Under the pieces are notes generated by a model, which saw only the letters and a list, made by a program, of their open reading frames with translations, was not told where the DNA came from and made no database searches. Positions 51,532 to 61,625 of a stretch of 64,000 bases of DNA are shown one piece after another. Source of the stretch: Streptomyces stelliscabiei (GTDB taxonomy: Bacteria > Actinomycetota > Actinomycetes > Streptomycetales > Streptomycetaceae); contig NZ_JADBGF010000001.1 of NCBI RefSeq assembly GCF_014873495.1, positions 3,596,001 through 3,660,000 of the forward strand, in the 5' to 3' direction. Position 1 is the first letter of the stretch. Every line of letters begins with the position of its first letter. The position numbers were made by a program, and so were the translations under genes.

Positions 51532-52611
51532 GTGCGGAACATGACGACCAACGGGGGCCACGAGCCCGTCTTCTGCACCGTCGTACCACCCCACGTCCTC
51601 GACAAGCTCACCCGCGCCGAGGACCCCGCACTCGCCGACGCCGCGCGCAGGACCCTGGAGCGCGACGCCTTCGAGCGCACCCACCGCCGTCTGACCACGG
51701 TCATCGGCGCCCCGAGCATCGCCGCGCCCGTCGGGGCCGAGACGGGCCGGCCGCACCGCACGATCCACGACGCCCGCCACGGCACGGACCTGCCCGGCAG
51801 GAAGGTGCGCGGCGAGGGCGACGAGCCCGGCAAGGACGCCACGGTCAACCGGGCGTACGCCGGCCTCGGTGCCACGTACGAGCTGTTCTGGCAGTCCTTC
51901 GCGCGCGACTCGATCGACGGCAACGGACTGCCGCTGGACGCGACCGTGCACTACGACCGCGACTACAACAACGCCTTCTGGAACGGCGAGCAGATGGTGT
52001 TCGGCGACGGCGACGGCGAGATCTTCCTCGACTTCACCATCCCGATCGACGTCATCGGCCACGAACTGAGCCACGGCGTCACGCAGTACACGGCGAACCT
52101 GACCTACTTCGGGCAACCGGGCGCGCTCAACGAGTCCATGTCGGACGTCTTCGGCGCCCTCATCAAGCAGTACACGCTCGGCCAGACCGCCGCCGAGGCG
52201 GACTGGCTGATCGGCGCGGGCCTGCTCGCCCCGCGCGTCACGGGCACCGCCCTGCGCTCGATGAAGGCCCCGGGCACGGCGTACGACGACGACGTCCTCG
52301 GCAAGGACCCGCAGCCGGCGACCATGGACGACTACGTCCGCACGGGCCGCGACAACGGCGGTGTCCACATCAACTCGGGCATCCCCAACCACGCGTTCTA
52401 CCTCGTGGCCACCGCGCTCGGCGGACAGGCCTGGGAGCGCGCCGGACAGATCTGGTACGACGTCCTCACCGGCGGCGAGCTGAGCAAGCAGGCCCTCTTC
52501 GTCGACTTCGCCACGCTCACGGTGAAGGCCGCGAAGGACCGCTACGGGCAGGGCGACGAGCTGACGGCGGTGCTGAAGGCCTGGGAGCAGGTGGGCGTGC
52601 GGACGCTGTGA
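51532..52611 (+). CDS. M4-family (thermolysin-like) neutral metalloprotease, protealysin type
   Basis: About 359 residues. The zinc motif HELSH (H177, E178, H181) in DVIGHELSHGVTQYTANL and the third ligand region NESMSDVFG are intact; downstream GGVHINSGIPNHAFY holds the catalytic His. There is no Sec signal peptide: the N-terminus has only a short propeptide with VPPHVLDKL, as in protealysin. Start GTG 51532 has GGAG eight bases upstream. An emfourin-like inhibitor gene follows by 93 bp, as in other protealysin operons. Likely an intracellular or non-classically exported protease. Confidence 0.9.
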   Translation: MRNMTTNGGHEPVFCTVVPPHVLDKLTRAEDPALADAARRTLERDAFERTHRRLTTVIGAPSIAAPVGAETGRPHRTIHDARHGTDLPGRKVRGEGDEPGKDATVNRAYAGLGATYELFWQSFARDSIDGNGLPLDATVHYDRDYNNAFWNGEQMVFGDGDGEIFLDFTIPIDVIGHELSHGVTQYTANLTYFGQPGALNESMSDVFGALIKQYTLGQTAAEADWLIGAGLLAPRVTGTALRSMKAPGTAYDDDVLGKDPQPATMDDYVRTGRDNGGVHINSGIPNHAFYLVATALGGQAWERAGQIWYDVLTGGELSKQALFVDFATLTVKAAKDRYGQGDELTAVLKAWEQVGVRTL

Positions 52612-52704
52612 GGACGGGGATCGGGGACTCGGTGCGTCGGGGGACCCGGTGCACCGCAGGACGCGGTGCTGCGGTCCGGCCCCGATCCGTACTAGACATG
52701 ACCC

Positions 52705-52971
52705 ATGCGTATCGAAGTGCGGCGCACGGGCGGTTTCGCGGGCATCGAGCGGCACGCGGTGGTGGACACCGCCGGACGGCCCGATGCGGAGGAGTGGCGG
52801 GCCCTGGCCGAGTGCGCGCTCGCGGCCGACCGGGGCTCGCCGCCGTTCGGGGTGCCGGACGGCTTCCGTTACGAGATCACGGTGGACGGAAGGACGGCGT
52901 ACTGCGCGGATCCCGGGCTGACACAGGAGCAGCGGGAGCTGATCACGAGGGTGCTCAAGGAGGGTGCGTGA
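52705..52971 (+). CDS. Emfourin-like inhibitor of M4 metalloproteases
   Basis: 88 residues: MRIEVRRTGGFAGIERHAVVD at the start, FRYEITVDGRTAYCADPGL near 55-73, ending in a helix QEQRELITRVLKEGA. This matches emfourin (protealysin inhibitor) proteins, which are encoded beside protealysin-type M4 proteases and bind their active site. The position directly after the M4 gene supports the call. It protects the cytoplasm from, or controls, the protease. No signal peptide. Confidence 0.82.
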   Translation: MRIEVRRTGGFAGIERHAVVDTAGRPDAEEWRALAECALAADRGSPPFGVPDGFRYEITVDGRTAYCADPGLTQEQRELITRVLKEGA

Positions 52972-53023
52972 GCAGCCCGGGAGGGGCGCCGGGGGCGCGT
53001 AACGGGCACTTCACCCTCGGGCG

Positions 53024-53059
53024 TTGACTTCCGTTACCAGTGGTACGGATGATCCGCCC
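53024..53059 (+). promoter_or_regulatory. Promoter/operator of the glucosidase-transporter operon
   Basis: TTGACT (53024-53029) with a -10-like GATGAT about 18 bp on would start transcription at or next to the ATG at 53060. Between them TACCA-G-TGGTA forms a palindrome overlapping the promoter, a plausible binding site for a sugar-responsive repressor. No regulator gene adjoins. Confidence 0.45.
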
Positions 53060-54394
53060 ATGGCGACGAACCCGACGAACCCGATACCCCAGTTCCCCGC
53101 AGACTTCCTGTGGGGCGTCTCGACCTCCGCGCACCAGATCGAGGGGGCCGCGGCCGAGCGCGAGCCGTCCGTGTGGGACGCCTTCACGGCCGAGGCGGGG
53201 CACGTCAAGGACGGCTCGACGGCGGAGGTGGCCTGCGACCACTTCCACCGGTACCCGCAGGACGTGGCCCTCCTGCGCGATCTGGGCGTGGGCGCGTACC
53301 GTTTCTCGGTCTCCTGGACCCGGGTGAACTCCCCGGGCGGCCTGGACTTCTACGACCGCCTGGTGGACGAGCTGGCCGGCGCGGGTGTGCGGCCGGTGCC
53401 CACCCTCTTCCACTGGGACCTGCCCTCGTCGCTGGAGGAGGCGGGCGGCTGGCTGAACCGGGACACCGCCGAGCGGTTCGCCGAGTACGCCTCCGTCGTG
53501 GCCGCCCGGCTCCGCGACCGCGTCACCAAGTGGATCACCATCAACGAGCCCGCCGAGCACACCCTGCTGGGCCACGCCCTCGGCACCCACGCGCCGGGCA
53601 AGCAGCTGATGTTCGACGCGCTCCCGGCCGCCCACCACCAGCTGCTGGGCCACGGCCTGGCCGTACGGGCCCTGCGCGCGGCCGGTGTCACGGACATCGG
53701 CATCGCCAACTCCCACGGGCCGACGTGGGCGGCCTCGCAGGAGCAGGCGGACGTCGAGGCGGCGGGCTTCTACGACCTGCTCCTCAACCGCCTCTTCGCC
53801 GAGCCGATCATCCTCGGTGAATACCCGGAGGGGATCGGGGAGTTGATGCCGGGCACGGACATCTCGGCCGACCTGAAGGTCATCTCCGAGCCCCTGGACT
53901 GGTACGGCGTCAACTACTACGCCCCGACGCGGGTCGGCGCGCCCGAGGGCGCGGACATCGAGTTCGGCGGCATCACCATCCCGGCCGAACTCCCCTTCAC
54001 GGTCAAGGAGATCGAGGGCGCCCCGACGACCGACTTCGGCTGGCCGGTCGTCCCCGGGGGCCTCACCGAACTCCTCACCACCTTCCGCGAGCGCTACGGC
54101 GACCGGCTGCCCCCGGTCGTCATCACCGAGAACGGCTGCTCCTACGAGGGCGTCGACGACCAGGAGCGCATCGCCTACCTCGACGGCCATGTGCGCGCGC
54201 TGCACGAGGCGACCGAGGCGGGCGTCGACGTCCGCGGCTACTTCGTGTGGTCCCTGCTCGACAATTTCGAGTGGGCCGAGGGATACGCGCGCAGGTTCGG
54301 CCTGGTCCACGTGGACTTCGAGACGCTGGAGCGGACCCCGAAGGCCTCGTACGCCTGGTACCGGGACCTGCTGCGGGCCCAGGGCGGAAGATGA
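53060..54394 (+). CDS. GH1 beta-glucosidase
   Basis: 444 residues, family 1 (beta/alpha)8 enzyme. FLWGVSTSAHQIEGA at the N-terminus, acid/base Glu in TINEPAEHTLLG (N-E-P, about residue 164), and nucleophile Glu in VVITENGCSYEG (about 356). The end motif GYFVWSLLDNFEWAEGYARRFGLVHVDF is full length. No signal peptide, so it acts on imported beta-glucosides such as cellobiose. It overlaps the downstream MFS gene by ATGA (54391-54394). ATG 53060 has no clear ribosome site and may be leaderless. Confidence 0.95.
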   Translation: MATNPTNPIPQFPADFLWGVSTSAHQIEGAAAEREPSVWDAFTAEAGHVKDGSTAEVACDHFHRYPQDVALLRDLGVGAYRFSVSWTRVNSPGGLDFYDRLVDELAGAGVRPVPTLFHWDLPSSLEEAGGWLNRDTAERFAEYASVVAARLRDRVTKWITINEPAEHTLLGHALGTHAPGKQLMFDALPAAHHQLLGHGLAVRALRAAGVTDIGIANSHGPTWAASQEQADVEAAGFYDLLLNRLFAEPIILGEYPEGIGELMPGTDISADLKVISEPLDWYGVNYYAPTRVGAPEGADIEFGGITIPAELPFTVKEIEGAPTTDFGWPVVPGGLTELLTTFRERYGDRLPPVVITENGCSYEGVDDQERIAYLDGHVRALHEATEAGVDVRGYFVWSLLDNFEWAEGYARRFGLVHVDFETLERTPKASYAWYRDLLRAQGGR

Positions 54395-55644
54395 CCACGA
54401 CACGGCCGACGGACGCCCTCGCCGAGCCCGTCGAGCGGGTCGGCGGGGCCTGGACCTCCGCCCTGGCGCTGGCCAACGGGGCGATCTGGGTGGGCTGGTA
54501 CGGCCCGCTGCAGATCCTGCTGGCCTCCCAGGCGGAGGACTTCGCGCCCGCTGCCGGCATGTCGAAGGAGTCCATGCTGGCGTGGGTGACCGGCGCCGGG
54601 GCGGTCGTCTCGCTGCTGGCCACGCCGCTGTTCGGGGCGCTGTCGGACCGGACGACGTCCCGCTGGGGCCGCCGTACGCCCTGGATCGTCGTGGGGTCGG
54701 CGGGCGGGGCGGTGTCGCTGCTGCTACTCGCGGGCGCGGGCGGGCTGTGGACCGTGACGGCCGGCTGGTGTCTGGTGCAGCTGACCCTGAACGCGTCCTG
54801 GGCGGCGGTCACGGCGGCGGTCCCGGACCGGGTGCCCCGGCTCCAACGAGGCGCGGTGGGCGGCTGGTTGGGGGCGGCGCAGATCCTCGGCGTGGTCGGC
54901 GGCACCGGGCTGGCGACGCTGGGCGGGGGTGTCGGCGCCGGGTACGCGGCGTGCGCGGTGTTCACCCTGGTGGGCGTGTTGCCGTACGTGCTGGGGCACC
55001 GGGATCCGCGGTTGCCGGCGACGGTCCGCCCGCCGTGGTCGTGGCGGGGGTTCCTGGGCGGCTTCTGGCTGAGCCCGCGGCGCCACCCGGACTTCGCGTG
55101 GGCGTGGCTGACGCGCTTCCTGATCAATCTGAGCAACAGCATCGGCCTGCTCTACCTGCTGTTCTACCTGCGGGACCGCGTCGGGTATCCCGACCCGGAG
55201 GAGGGCGTGCTGATCCTCACGGTGGTGAACGCCTCGACGCTGCTGGCGACGGTGGTGGTCTCCGGGGTGTGGTCGGACCGGGTGGGGCGGCGCAAGCCGT
55301 TCGTGTACTGGTCGGGGATGGTGATGGCGGCCGCCACCGGCGTCATCGCCCTGTGGCCGACCTGGCCCGGCACGATCGTCGCCTCGGCCCTCCTCGGCCT
55401 GGGCTTCGGGGTGTTCACCTCGGTGGACTTCGCCCTCATGACCGACGTCCTGCCGAAGGCCCTCGACCGGGGCAAGGACCTGGGCGTCATCAATGTGGCC
55501 AACTCCCTGCCCCAGGTGGCCGCCCCGGTCCTGGCCGCGCCGATCGTGACCTATCTCGGCGGCTACCGGGCGCTGTATCTGGTGGCGGCGGTGATCGGGC
55601 TGGCGGGGGCGGTGTTCGTGGGCCGGATCCGCGCGGTGGAGTAG
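54391..55644 (+). CDS. MFS transporter coupled to the GH1 gene
   Basis: 417 residues with about 12 membrane helices. LATPLFGALSDRTTSRWGRRTPWI (about 65-88) is the loop 2-3 motif typical of sugar-type MFS carriers, and GVWSDRVGRRKPFVYW (about 290-305) is its repeat in the second half. Start overlaps the glucosidase stop. Together the pair looks like an uptake-and-hydrolysis unit for a beta-glucoside, an inference from neighbourhood. Alternative: efflux. Confidence 0.88.
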   Translation: MTTTRPTDALAEPVERVGGAWTSALALANGAIWVGWYGPLQILLASQAEDFAPAAGMSKESMLAWVTGAGAVVSLLATPLFGALSDRTTSRWGRRTPWIVVGSAGGAVSLLLLAGAGGLWTVTAGWCLVQLTLNASWAAVTAAVPDRVPRLQRGAVGGWLGAAQILGVVGGTGLATLGGGVGAGYAACAVFTLVGVLPYVLGHRDPRLPATVRPPWSWRGFLGGFWLSPRRHPDFAWAWLTRFLINLSNSIGLLYLLFYLRDRVGYPDPEEGVLILTVVNASTLLATVVVSGVWSDRVGRRKPFVYWSGMVMAAATGVIALWPTWPGTIVASALLGLGFGVFTSVDFALMTDVLPKALDRGKDLGVINVANSLPQVAAPVLAAPIVTYLGGYRALYLVAAVIGLAGAVFVGRIRAVE

Positions 55645-55675
55645 GGCGCGCGGGCGGCGTGCGGCAGACCGGGCG

Positions 55676-55760
55676 GGCGGAGTACGGCCGCTCGCTCCGG
55701 CGGAGTACGGCCGCTCGCTCCGGTGAAGTGCGGCCTCTCACTCCGGCGGAGTGCGGAAGA
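55676..55760. repeat. 23-bp tandem repeat, about 3.5 copies
   Basis: GGCGGAGTACGGCCGCTCGC(TCC) starts at 55676 and 55699 (exact), 55722 (GGTGAAGTGCGGCCTCTCAC..., diverged) and 55745 (partial), spaced exactly 23 bp. Lies 32 bp after the MFS stop and ~90 bp before the arginine-deiminase start, so it may sit in the leader or terminator. Confidence 0.8.
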
Positions 55761-55850
55761 TCACGCGTTTCACAGCCGGTGCACAGACAACGGATCCGTC
55801 CTTTCCCCCGTCTTCAGTGCTGACCACGCTCGCCGCCGAAGGGACGCTCT

Positions 55851-57848
55851 GTGCCTACGCGTTCAACCAGACCAATCCGAACCCGCCCCGCACGGCAGGC
55901 GATAGCCGTGCTGGCGGTGTCCGGCACGCTGCTCGCGACGCCCTCGCTGGCGGCGCCCTCGGCGTTCGCGGCCGGGGCGCCCCCGACCGATCTGCGCGTG
56001 GACACGAACCGGGACGGGACGGTCGACGTCACCGGCACCACCGACACCGCCGGCGAGAACGGCTGGACCGTCGCCCGGGGCGCGCTGATGCTGCCCAACA
56101 TCGACGACGACACCAAGCGCTGCCCGGTGACCGGCCCGAAGGGCAAGCCCCTCTCGGACGCCAAGCTGGCCGCCTGCAACGACGCCTCCGACACGAAGGT
56201 GAACGGCACGGCCGACGCCGCCGACCTGGCCCGCGTGCGGTCCGTACCGATGGCGAGCGTCCCCGCCGGGGCGCAGGGCAGCGTGAAGATCACGGCGGGC
56301 GCCCAGCAGACCCGGGTCTTCGTCAAGCGGGGCACGAAGTGGGAGCTCGTCACGGACAGGACCCGGCTCTCGCGGGCCGAGCTGAAGGCGGGCGTCGAGT
56401 TCGGCGTCGAGGCCCGTGACGTCATCCGGGACACCGCGAAGTGGGACGGGACGGCCCGGGTCCGGCTGACCGTGAAGTCCTCCCAGGGCACCACCGCCGA
56501 CTCCGTCACTCTGCGGGTCGCCCCGCTCCTGACCCACCACCACCTGCAGAACGCCCAGCAGATGCTGGTCACCAAGGTCTCCGGTGGCAACTACGGCAAG
56601 CTCAACCGTGCCTTCCGCGAGGGCCTGGACAAGGCGGCCAAGAGCGCCGGCATCACCCAGCCGACGGTGAACTTCACCAAGTACGGCGACATCTGGGCGC
56701 AGGACTTCGTCGAGCCCGCCTACGTCAGCATGACCGGCACGAACGGCAAGCGGCAGGCCATGCGGGTGATGCTGCGCTCCGCCCAACTGGACCGGGAGTC
56801 GGGCCGGGAGCTGTTCGAGAAGATGCGCGGCCCGAACATCGGTGCCGTGCAGGTGACGGGCGCCAAGGAGTCGGAGGAGTGGACGCTCAACTCCATGGGC
56901 AACCTGGAGACCATTCCGCCGTACGCGCAGGGCGACCGCTCGTTCCCCGCGGGCCGGATCATCATGGGCCAGCGCCCGGACACCGGCTCCAAGCCGGCGA
57001 AGGTGATGCGGACGTTCCTGAAGTCGCAGGGGCTGCAGGACCCGCTGTTCCTCGACACCTCCTGGCTGCACGTGGGCCACGTCGACGAGTTCGTGCAGTT
57101 CCTGCCCGCCGACACCCCGCGCGGCTGGAAGATCGCGATCGCCGACCCCGAGGCGGGGCTCAAGCTGCTGCGCGACGCGAAGGCCGCGGGCCACGGTTCG
57201 ACGTCGATGTTCTCCCTGCCGGGCGTCCCCTGGGAGAGCATCTCCGAGGCCCTCGGCTCCAAGCACCTGGTCTCCGACAACAACCTCGCCACGCGCCGCA
57301 TCGAGGCCAACCTCGCGGTGCTCAAGCGCGAGACGGGCGTCACGGACGCCGAGATCGTCCGCGTCCCGGCCCTCTACACCCGGGGCCGGGAGATGGTCGG
57401 CGAGTCGCAGTCGGGCGGCGACGAGAAGATCCGTCTCCCCCGCCTGACCCGCCTCGGCGCCGGCTCCGAACTCCCGGACGCGGCACGGGAGTACGGCCAG
57501 CAGCGCCGGCTCGACGACCCGCGGGCCGACCGGGGCGCCCTGACGCCCGACAGCTCGGCGGCGGCCTCCCCGGCGGCCCCGGCGCCCTCCGTCATGACCA
57601 GCGCCTACGTCCCGGGCGCCGTCAACGGCATCGTCCTCAGCCGCACCCACTACCTGGCGCCGCGCCAGTGGGGTCCCGTCATCGGCGGCAAGGACATCTT
57701 CACCGAGGCGGTGACCGCCGCGTACGCGAGCGCCGGCATGAAGGTGTCGTACCTCGACGACTGGGAGACGTACCACCTCGGCATGGGTGAGATCCACTGC
57801 GGTACGAACACCCTGCGGAACACCTCGGCGGCCTGGTGGACGCGCTGA
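55851..57848 (+). CDS. Secreted peptidyl-arginine deiminase (PAD) family protein
   Basis: 665 residues. GTG 55851 has AAGGGA upstream. A Sec signal (IAVLAVSGTLLATPSLAAPS, about 18-37) is followed by an EF-hand-like DTNRDGTVDVTG near 50. The C-terminal PAD domain keeps the animal PAD catalytic set: Asp of DIWAQDF (D285), His and Asp of LHVGHVDEF (about H410, D412), and Cys of GEIHCGTN (C650). These convert protein arginine to citrulline in a Ca2+-dependent way in vertebrates; bacterial homologues are little studied. A strong terminator hairpin follows. Probably acts outside the cell. Confidence 0.88.
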   Translation: MPTRSTRPIRTRPARQAIAVLAVSGTLLATPSLAAPSAFAAGAPPTDLRVDTNRDGTVDVTGTTDTAGENGWTVARGALMLPNIDDDTKRCPVTGPKGKPLSDAKLAACNDASDTKVNGTADAADLARVRSVPMASVPAGAQGSVKITAGAQQTRVFVKRGTKWELVTDRTRLSRAELKAGVEFGVEARDVIRDTAKWDGTARVRLTVKSSQGTTADSVTLRVAPLLTHHHLQNAQQMLVTKVSGGNYGKLNRAFREGLDKAAKSAGITQPTVNFTKYGDIWAQDFVEPAYVSMTGTNGKRQAMRVMLRSAQLDRESGRELFEKMRGPNIGAVQVTGAKESEEWTLNSMGNLETIPPYAQGDRSFPAGRIIMGQRPDTGSKPAKVMRTFLKSQGLQDPLFLDTSWLHVGHVDEFVQFLPADTPRGWKIAIADPEAGLKLLRDAKAAGHGSTSMFSLPGVPWESISEALGSKHLVSDNNLATRRIEANLAVLKRETGVTDAEIVRVPALYTRGREMVGESQSGGDEKIRLPRLTRLGAGSELPDAAREYGQQRRLDDPRADRGALTPDSSAAASPAAPAPSVMTSAYVPGAVNGIVLSRTHYLAPRQWGPVIGGKDIFTEAVTAAYASAGMKVSYLDDWETYHLGMGEIHCGTNTLRNTSAAWWTR

Positions 57849-57880
57849 CGCCCACCGTCGCCTGACCGCGCACGAGACGA

Positions 57881-57910
57881 ACGCCGCCGCCCCGGAGAAC
57901 CGGGGCGGCG
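57881..57910. terminator. Perfect 13-bp hairpin after the PAD gene
   Basis: GCCGCCGCCCCGG-AGAA-CCGGGGCGGCGGC followed by TCCTTT, 32 bp past the PAD stop and just before the stop of the convergent VOC gene; a likely bidirectional terminator. Confidence 0.85.
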
Positions 57911-57917
57911 GCTCCTT

Positions 57918-58628
57918 TCACACCGGCTCCCGGCCCCGCAGGTCCGCCAGCCGCAGCAGGGCGTCGTGGGCCGTCTCCCGCTGCGCGGCGGTGAGGGGCA
58001 CCGCCTCGGCCCGGGCGAGCGCGGCGGTCGCCGTCTCCTCGTCGCCGAGCCGGACGGCGACGTCGGCCCGCAGCACGAGCAGCCGCAGCAACAGGGGCTC
58101 CGCGGGTTTCTGAGCCATCGCCAGAACCCGGTCGACCACCTTCGCCGCGCCCGCCGGATCGTCCTTCGAGTCGGCCAGCAGGGACGCGTGGTGCAGGGCC
58201 CGCGCGAAGGTCTCCTTCGGGGCGGGCCGGTGACTCTGGTCCGCGCTCGTGGGCTGTCCGACGCGTACGCAGTTGCCGCCCGGGTCGGTCAGCAGGAACT
58301 GCCGCACGCCGTACGACATGTCCTTCAGCGGCCCGAGCCGCGGCAGTCCCCGGGTCGGTATCCGTCCGTAGGTCTCCTTGAGCCCGGATCTGAAGGCCGT
58401 GTAGAGGCCGTCGACGTCGTCCGTGATCACGTAGCACGTGCTGAAGGACCGGGCGGGATCGAACGCCTTCAGTCCGAAGAACTGGAGTTCGATGTCACCC
58501 CGCTCGACCACCGCGAACGGGTTGGGGCTGCGCTGTCGAAAGGTCACCTCGAAGCCGAGGGCCTCGTAGAAGTCCAGCACGGGCCGGAGTGTCCGGCAGG
58601 GAAGGATCGGGATCGTCTTCTCGCCCAT
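57918..58628 (-). CDS. VOC/bleomycin-resistance-like protein with C-terminal helical extension
   Basis: 236 residues. The first ~120 form a glyoxalase/bleomycin-resistance module (ILPCRTLRPVLDFYEALGFEVT; FLLTDPGGNCVRVG at the end). The remaining ~110 residues are Ala/Leu-rich helices (AAKVVDRVLAMAQKPAEPL, ADVAVRLGDEETATAAL) resembling TPR-like repeats, which the plain family lacks. ATG 58628 with GGAG upstream is preferred over the GTG one codon earlier. Possibly drug-binding; function unproven. Confidence 0.82.
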   Translation of the reverse strand: MGEKTIPILPCRTLRPVLDFYEALGFEVTFRQRSPNPFAVVERGDIELQFFGLKAFDPARSFSTCYVITDDVDGLYTAFRSGLKETYGRIPTRGLPRLGPLKDMSYGVRQFLLTDPGGNCVRVGQPTSADQSHRPAPKETFARALHHASLLADSKDDPAGAAKVVDRVLAMAQKPAEPLLLRLLVLRADVAVRLGDEETATAALARAEAVPLTAAQRETAHDALLRLADLRGREPV

Positions 58629-58716
58629 CACTCCACTCTAGTCAAACTTGACCAGTGCTGTAAACGAAAGGGGCGCCGGTGCGGGTCACGGCACCCCTCG
58701 CTCGTCCGCTTCGCTG

Positions 58717-59670
58717 TCAGAACCCCAGCTTGCGCAGCTGACGCGGGTCCCGCTGCCAGTCCTTGGCCACCTTCACATGGAGGTCCAGGAAGACCGGGGT
58801 GCCGAGCAGCGCCTCGATCTGCTTGCGGGACTTGATGCCGACCTCCTTCAGGCGCTTGCCCTTGGGGCCGATGACGATGCCCTTCTGGCTCGGACGCTCG
58901 ATGTAGACGAAGGCGTGGATGTCCAGGAGGGGGCGGTCGGCGGGACGGTCCTCGCGGGGCAGCATCTCCTCGACGACGACCGCGATGGAGTGCGGCAGCT
59001 CGTCGCGGACGCCCTCCAGGGCCGCCTCGCGGATCAGCTCGGCGATCATGACCTGCTCGGGCTCGTCGGTGAGGTCGCCCTCGGGGTAGAGGGCGGGGCC
59101 CTCCGGGAGGAGGGGGACGAGCAGGTCGGCCAGCAGATCCACCTGCTTGTCGGCGACCGCCGAGACCGGCACGATCTCGGCCCACTCGAAGCCCAGCTCC
59201 TTGCCGAGCTGGTCGATGGCGATCAGCTGCTCGGCGAGCTGCTTGCTCTCGACGAGGTCGGTCTTCGTGACGATCGCGATCTTCGGCGTCTTCCTGATGG
59301 ACGCCAGCTCCTTCGCGATGAAGCGGTCACCCGGGCCGAGCTTCTCGTTCGCGGGCAGACAGAAGCCGATCACGTCGACCTCGGCCCACGTCGCGCGGAC
59401 CACGTCGTTGAGGCGCTCGCCCAGCAGCGTGCGCGGCTTGTGCAGGCCGGGGGTGTCGACCAGGATCAGCTGGGCGTCCGGCCGGTGCACGATGCCCCGT
59501 ACGGTGTGCCGTGTGGTCTGCGGCTGGTCCGCCGTGATCGCCACCTTCTGGCCGACCAGAGCGTTCGTGAGGGTGGACTTGCCCGCGTTGGGGCGGCCCA
59601 CGAAGCAGGCGAAGCCGGCGCGGTGGGCGGCCTCGGCCGGCTGCTCGGATGACTGGGTACGGACGCTCAT
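58717..59670 (-). CDS. era: GTPase Era
   Basis: 317 residues; GTPase for 16S rRNA maturation and 30S assembly. G1 GRPNAGKST (25-33), G2 TTRHT, G3 DTPGL, G4 TKTDL and a C-terminal KH domain (GIVIGPKGKRLKEVGIKSR). ATG 59670 was chosen because GGGAGA lies 9 bases upstream; the ATG at 59679 is too close to it. In related genomes era follows the cytidine-deaminase-like gene directly; here a nitrogen operon and a secreted-protein gene lie between them. Confidence 0.96.
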   Translation of the reverse strand: MSVRTQSSEQPAEAAHRAGFACFVGRPNAGKSTLTNALVGQKVAITADQPQTTRHTVRGIVHRPDAQLILVDTPGLHKPRTLLGERLNDVVRATWAEVDVIGFCLPANEKLGPGDRFIAKELASIRKTPKIAIVTKTDLVESKQLAEQLIAIDQLGKELGFEWAEIVPVSAVADKQVDLLADLLVPLLPEGPALYPEGDLTDEPEQVMIAELIREAALEGVRDELPHSIAVVVEEMLPREDRPADRPLLDIHAFVYIERPSQKGIVIGPKGKRLKEVGIKSRKQIEALLGTPVFLDLHVKVAKDWQRDPRQLRKLGF

Positions 59671-59747
59671 GGCGCCCATTCTCCCTGATCCACGGAGTCC
59701 CACCGCACCCGGCACCGACGGTGAGTTTTCCGAAACCCCCACGCAAC

Positions 59748-59785
59748 GAAACGTCACCGAAACACACCTGTACGCGTCCGGAAAC
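59748..59785 (+). promoter_or_regulatory. Probable GlnR-binding site upstream of amtB
   Basis: Four pentamers at exact 11-bp spacing: GAAAC (59748), GAAAC (59759), GTACG (59770), GAAAC (59781), each separated by 6 bases. The known Streptomyces GlnR box is gTnAC-n6-GaAAC-n6-GTnAC-n6-GaAAC; units 2 and 4 match exactly, 1 mostly, 3 only in its GT. An extra GAAAC lies at 59732. The box sits 58-95 bp upstream of amtB. Confidence 0.7.
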
Positions 59786-59805
59786 GCACGCCGATCACCC
59801 TCTGA

Positions 59806-61542
<1,737 letters not shown>

Positions 61543-61555
61543 GCGGGCGGAACAG

Positions 61556-61603
61556 CGGGTGAAGGGGTGGTGCCGCCGGTGGGCGGCACCACCCCTTCAC
61601 CCG
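61556..61603. terminator. 22-bp perfect stem hairpin after glnK
   Basis: CGGGTGAAGGGGTGGTGCCG(CC) pairs perfectly over 22 bp with its complement around a GGTG loop. It lies between convergent glnK and the secreted-protein gene and should end both transcripts. Confidence 0.9.
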
Positions 61604-61625
61604 TGATTCAGGTGCGTGCGGCGGT

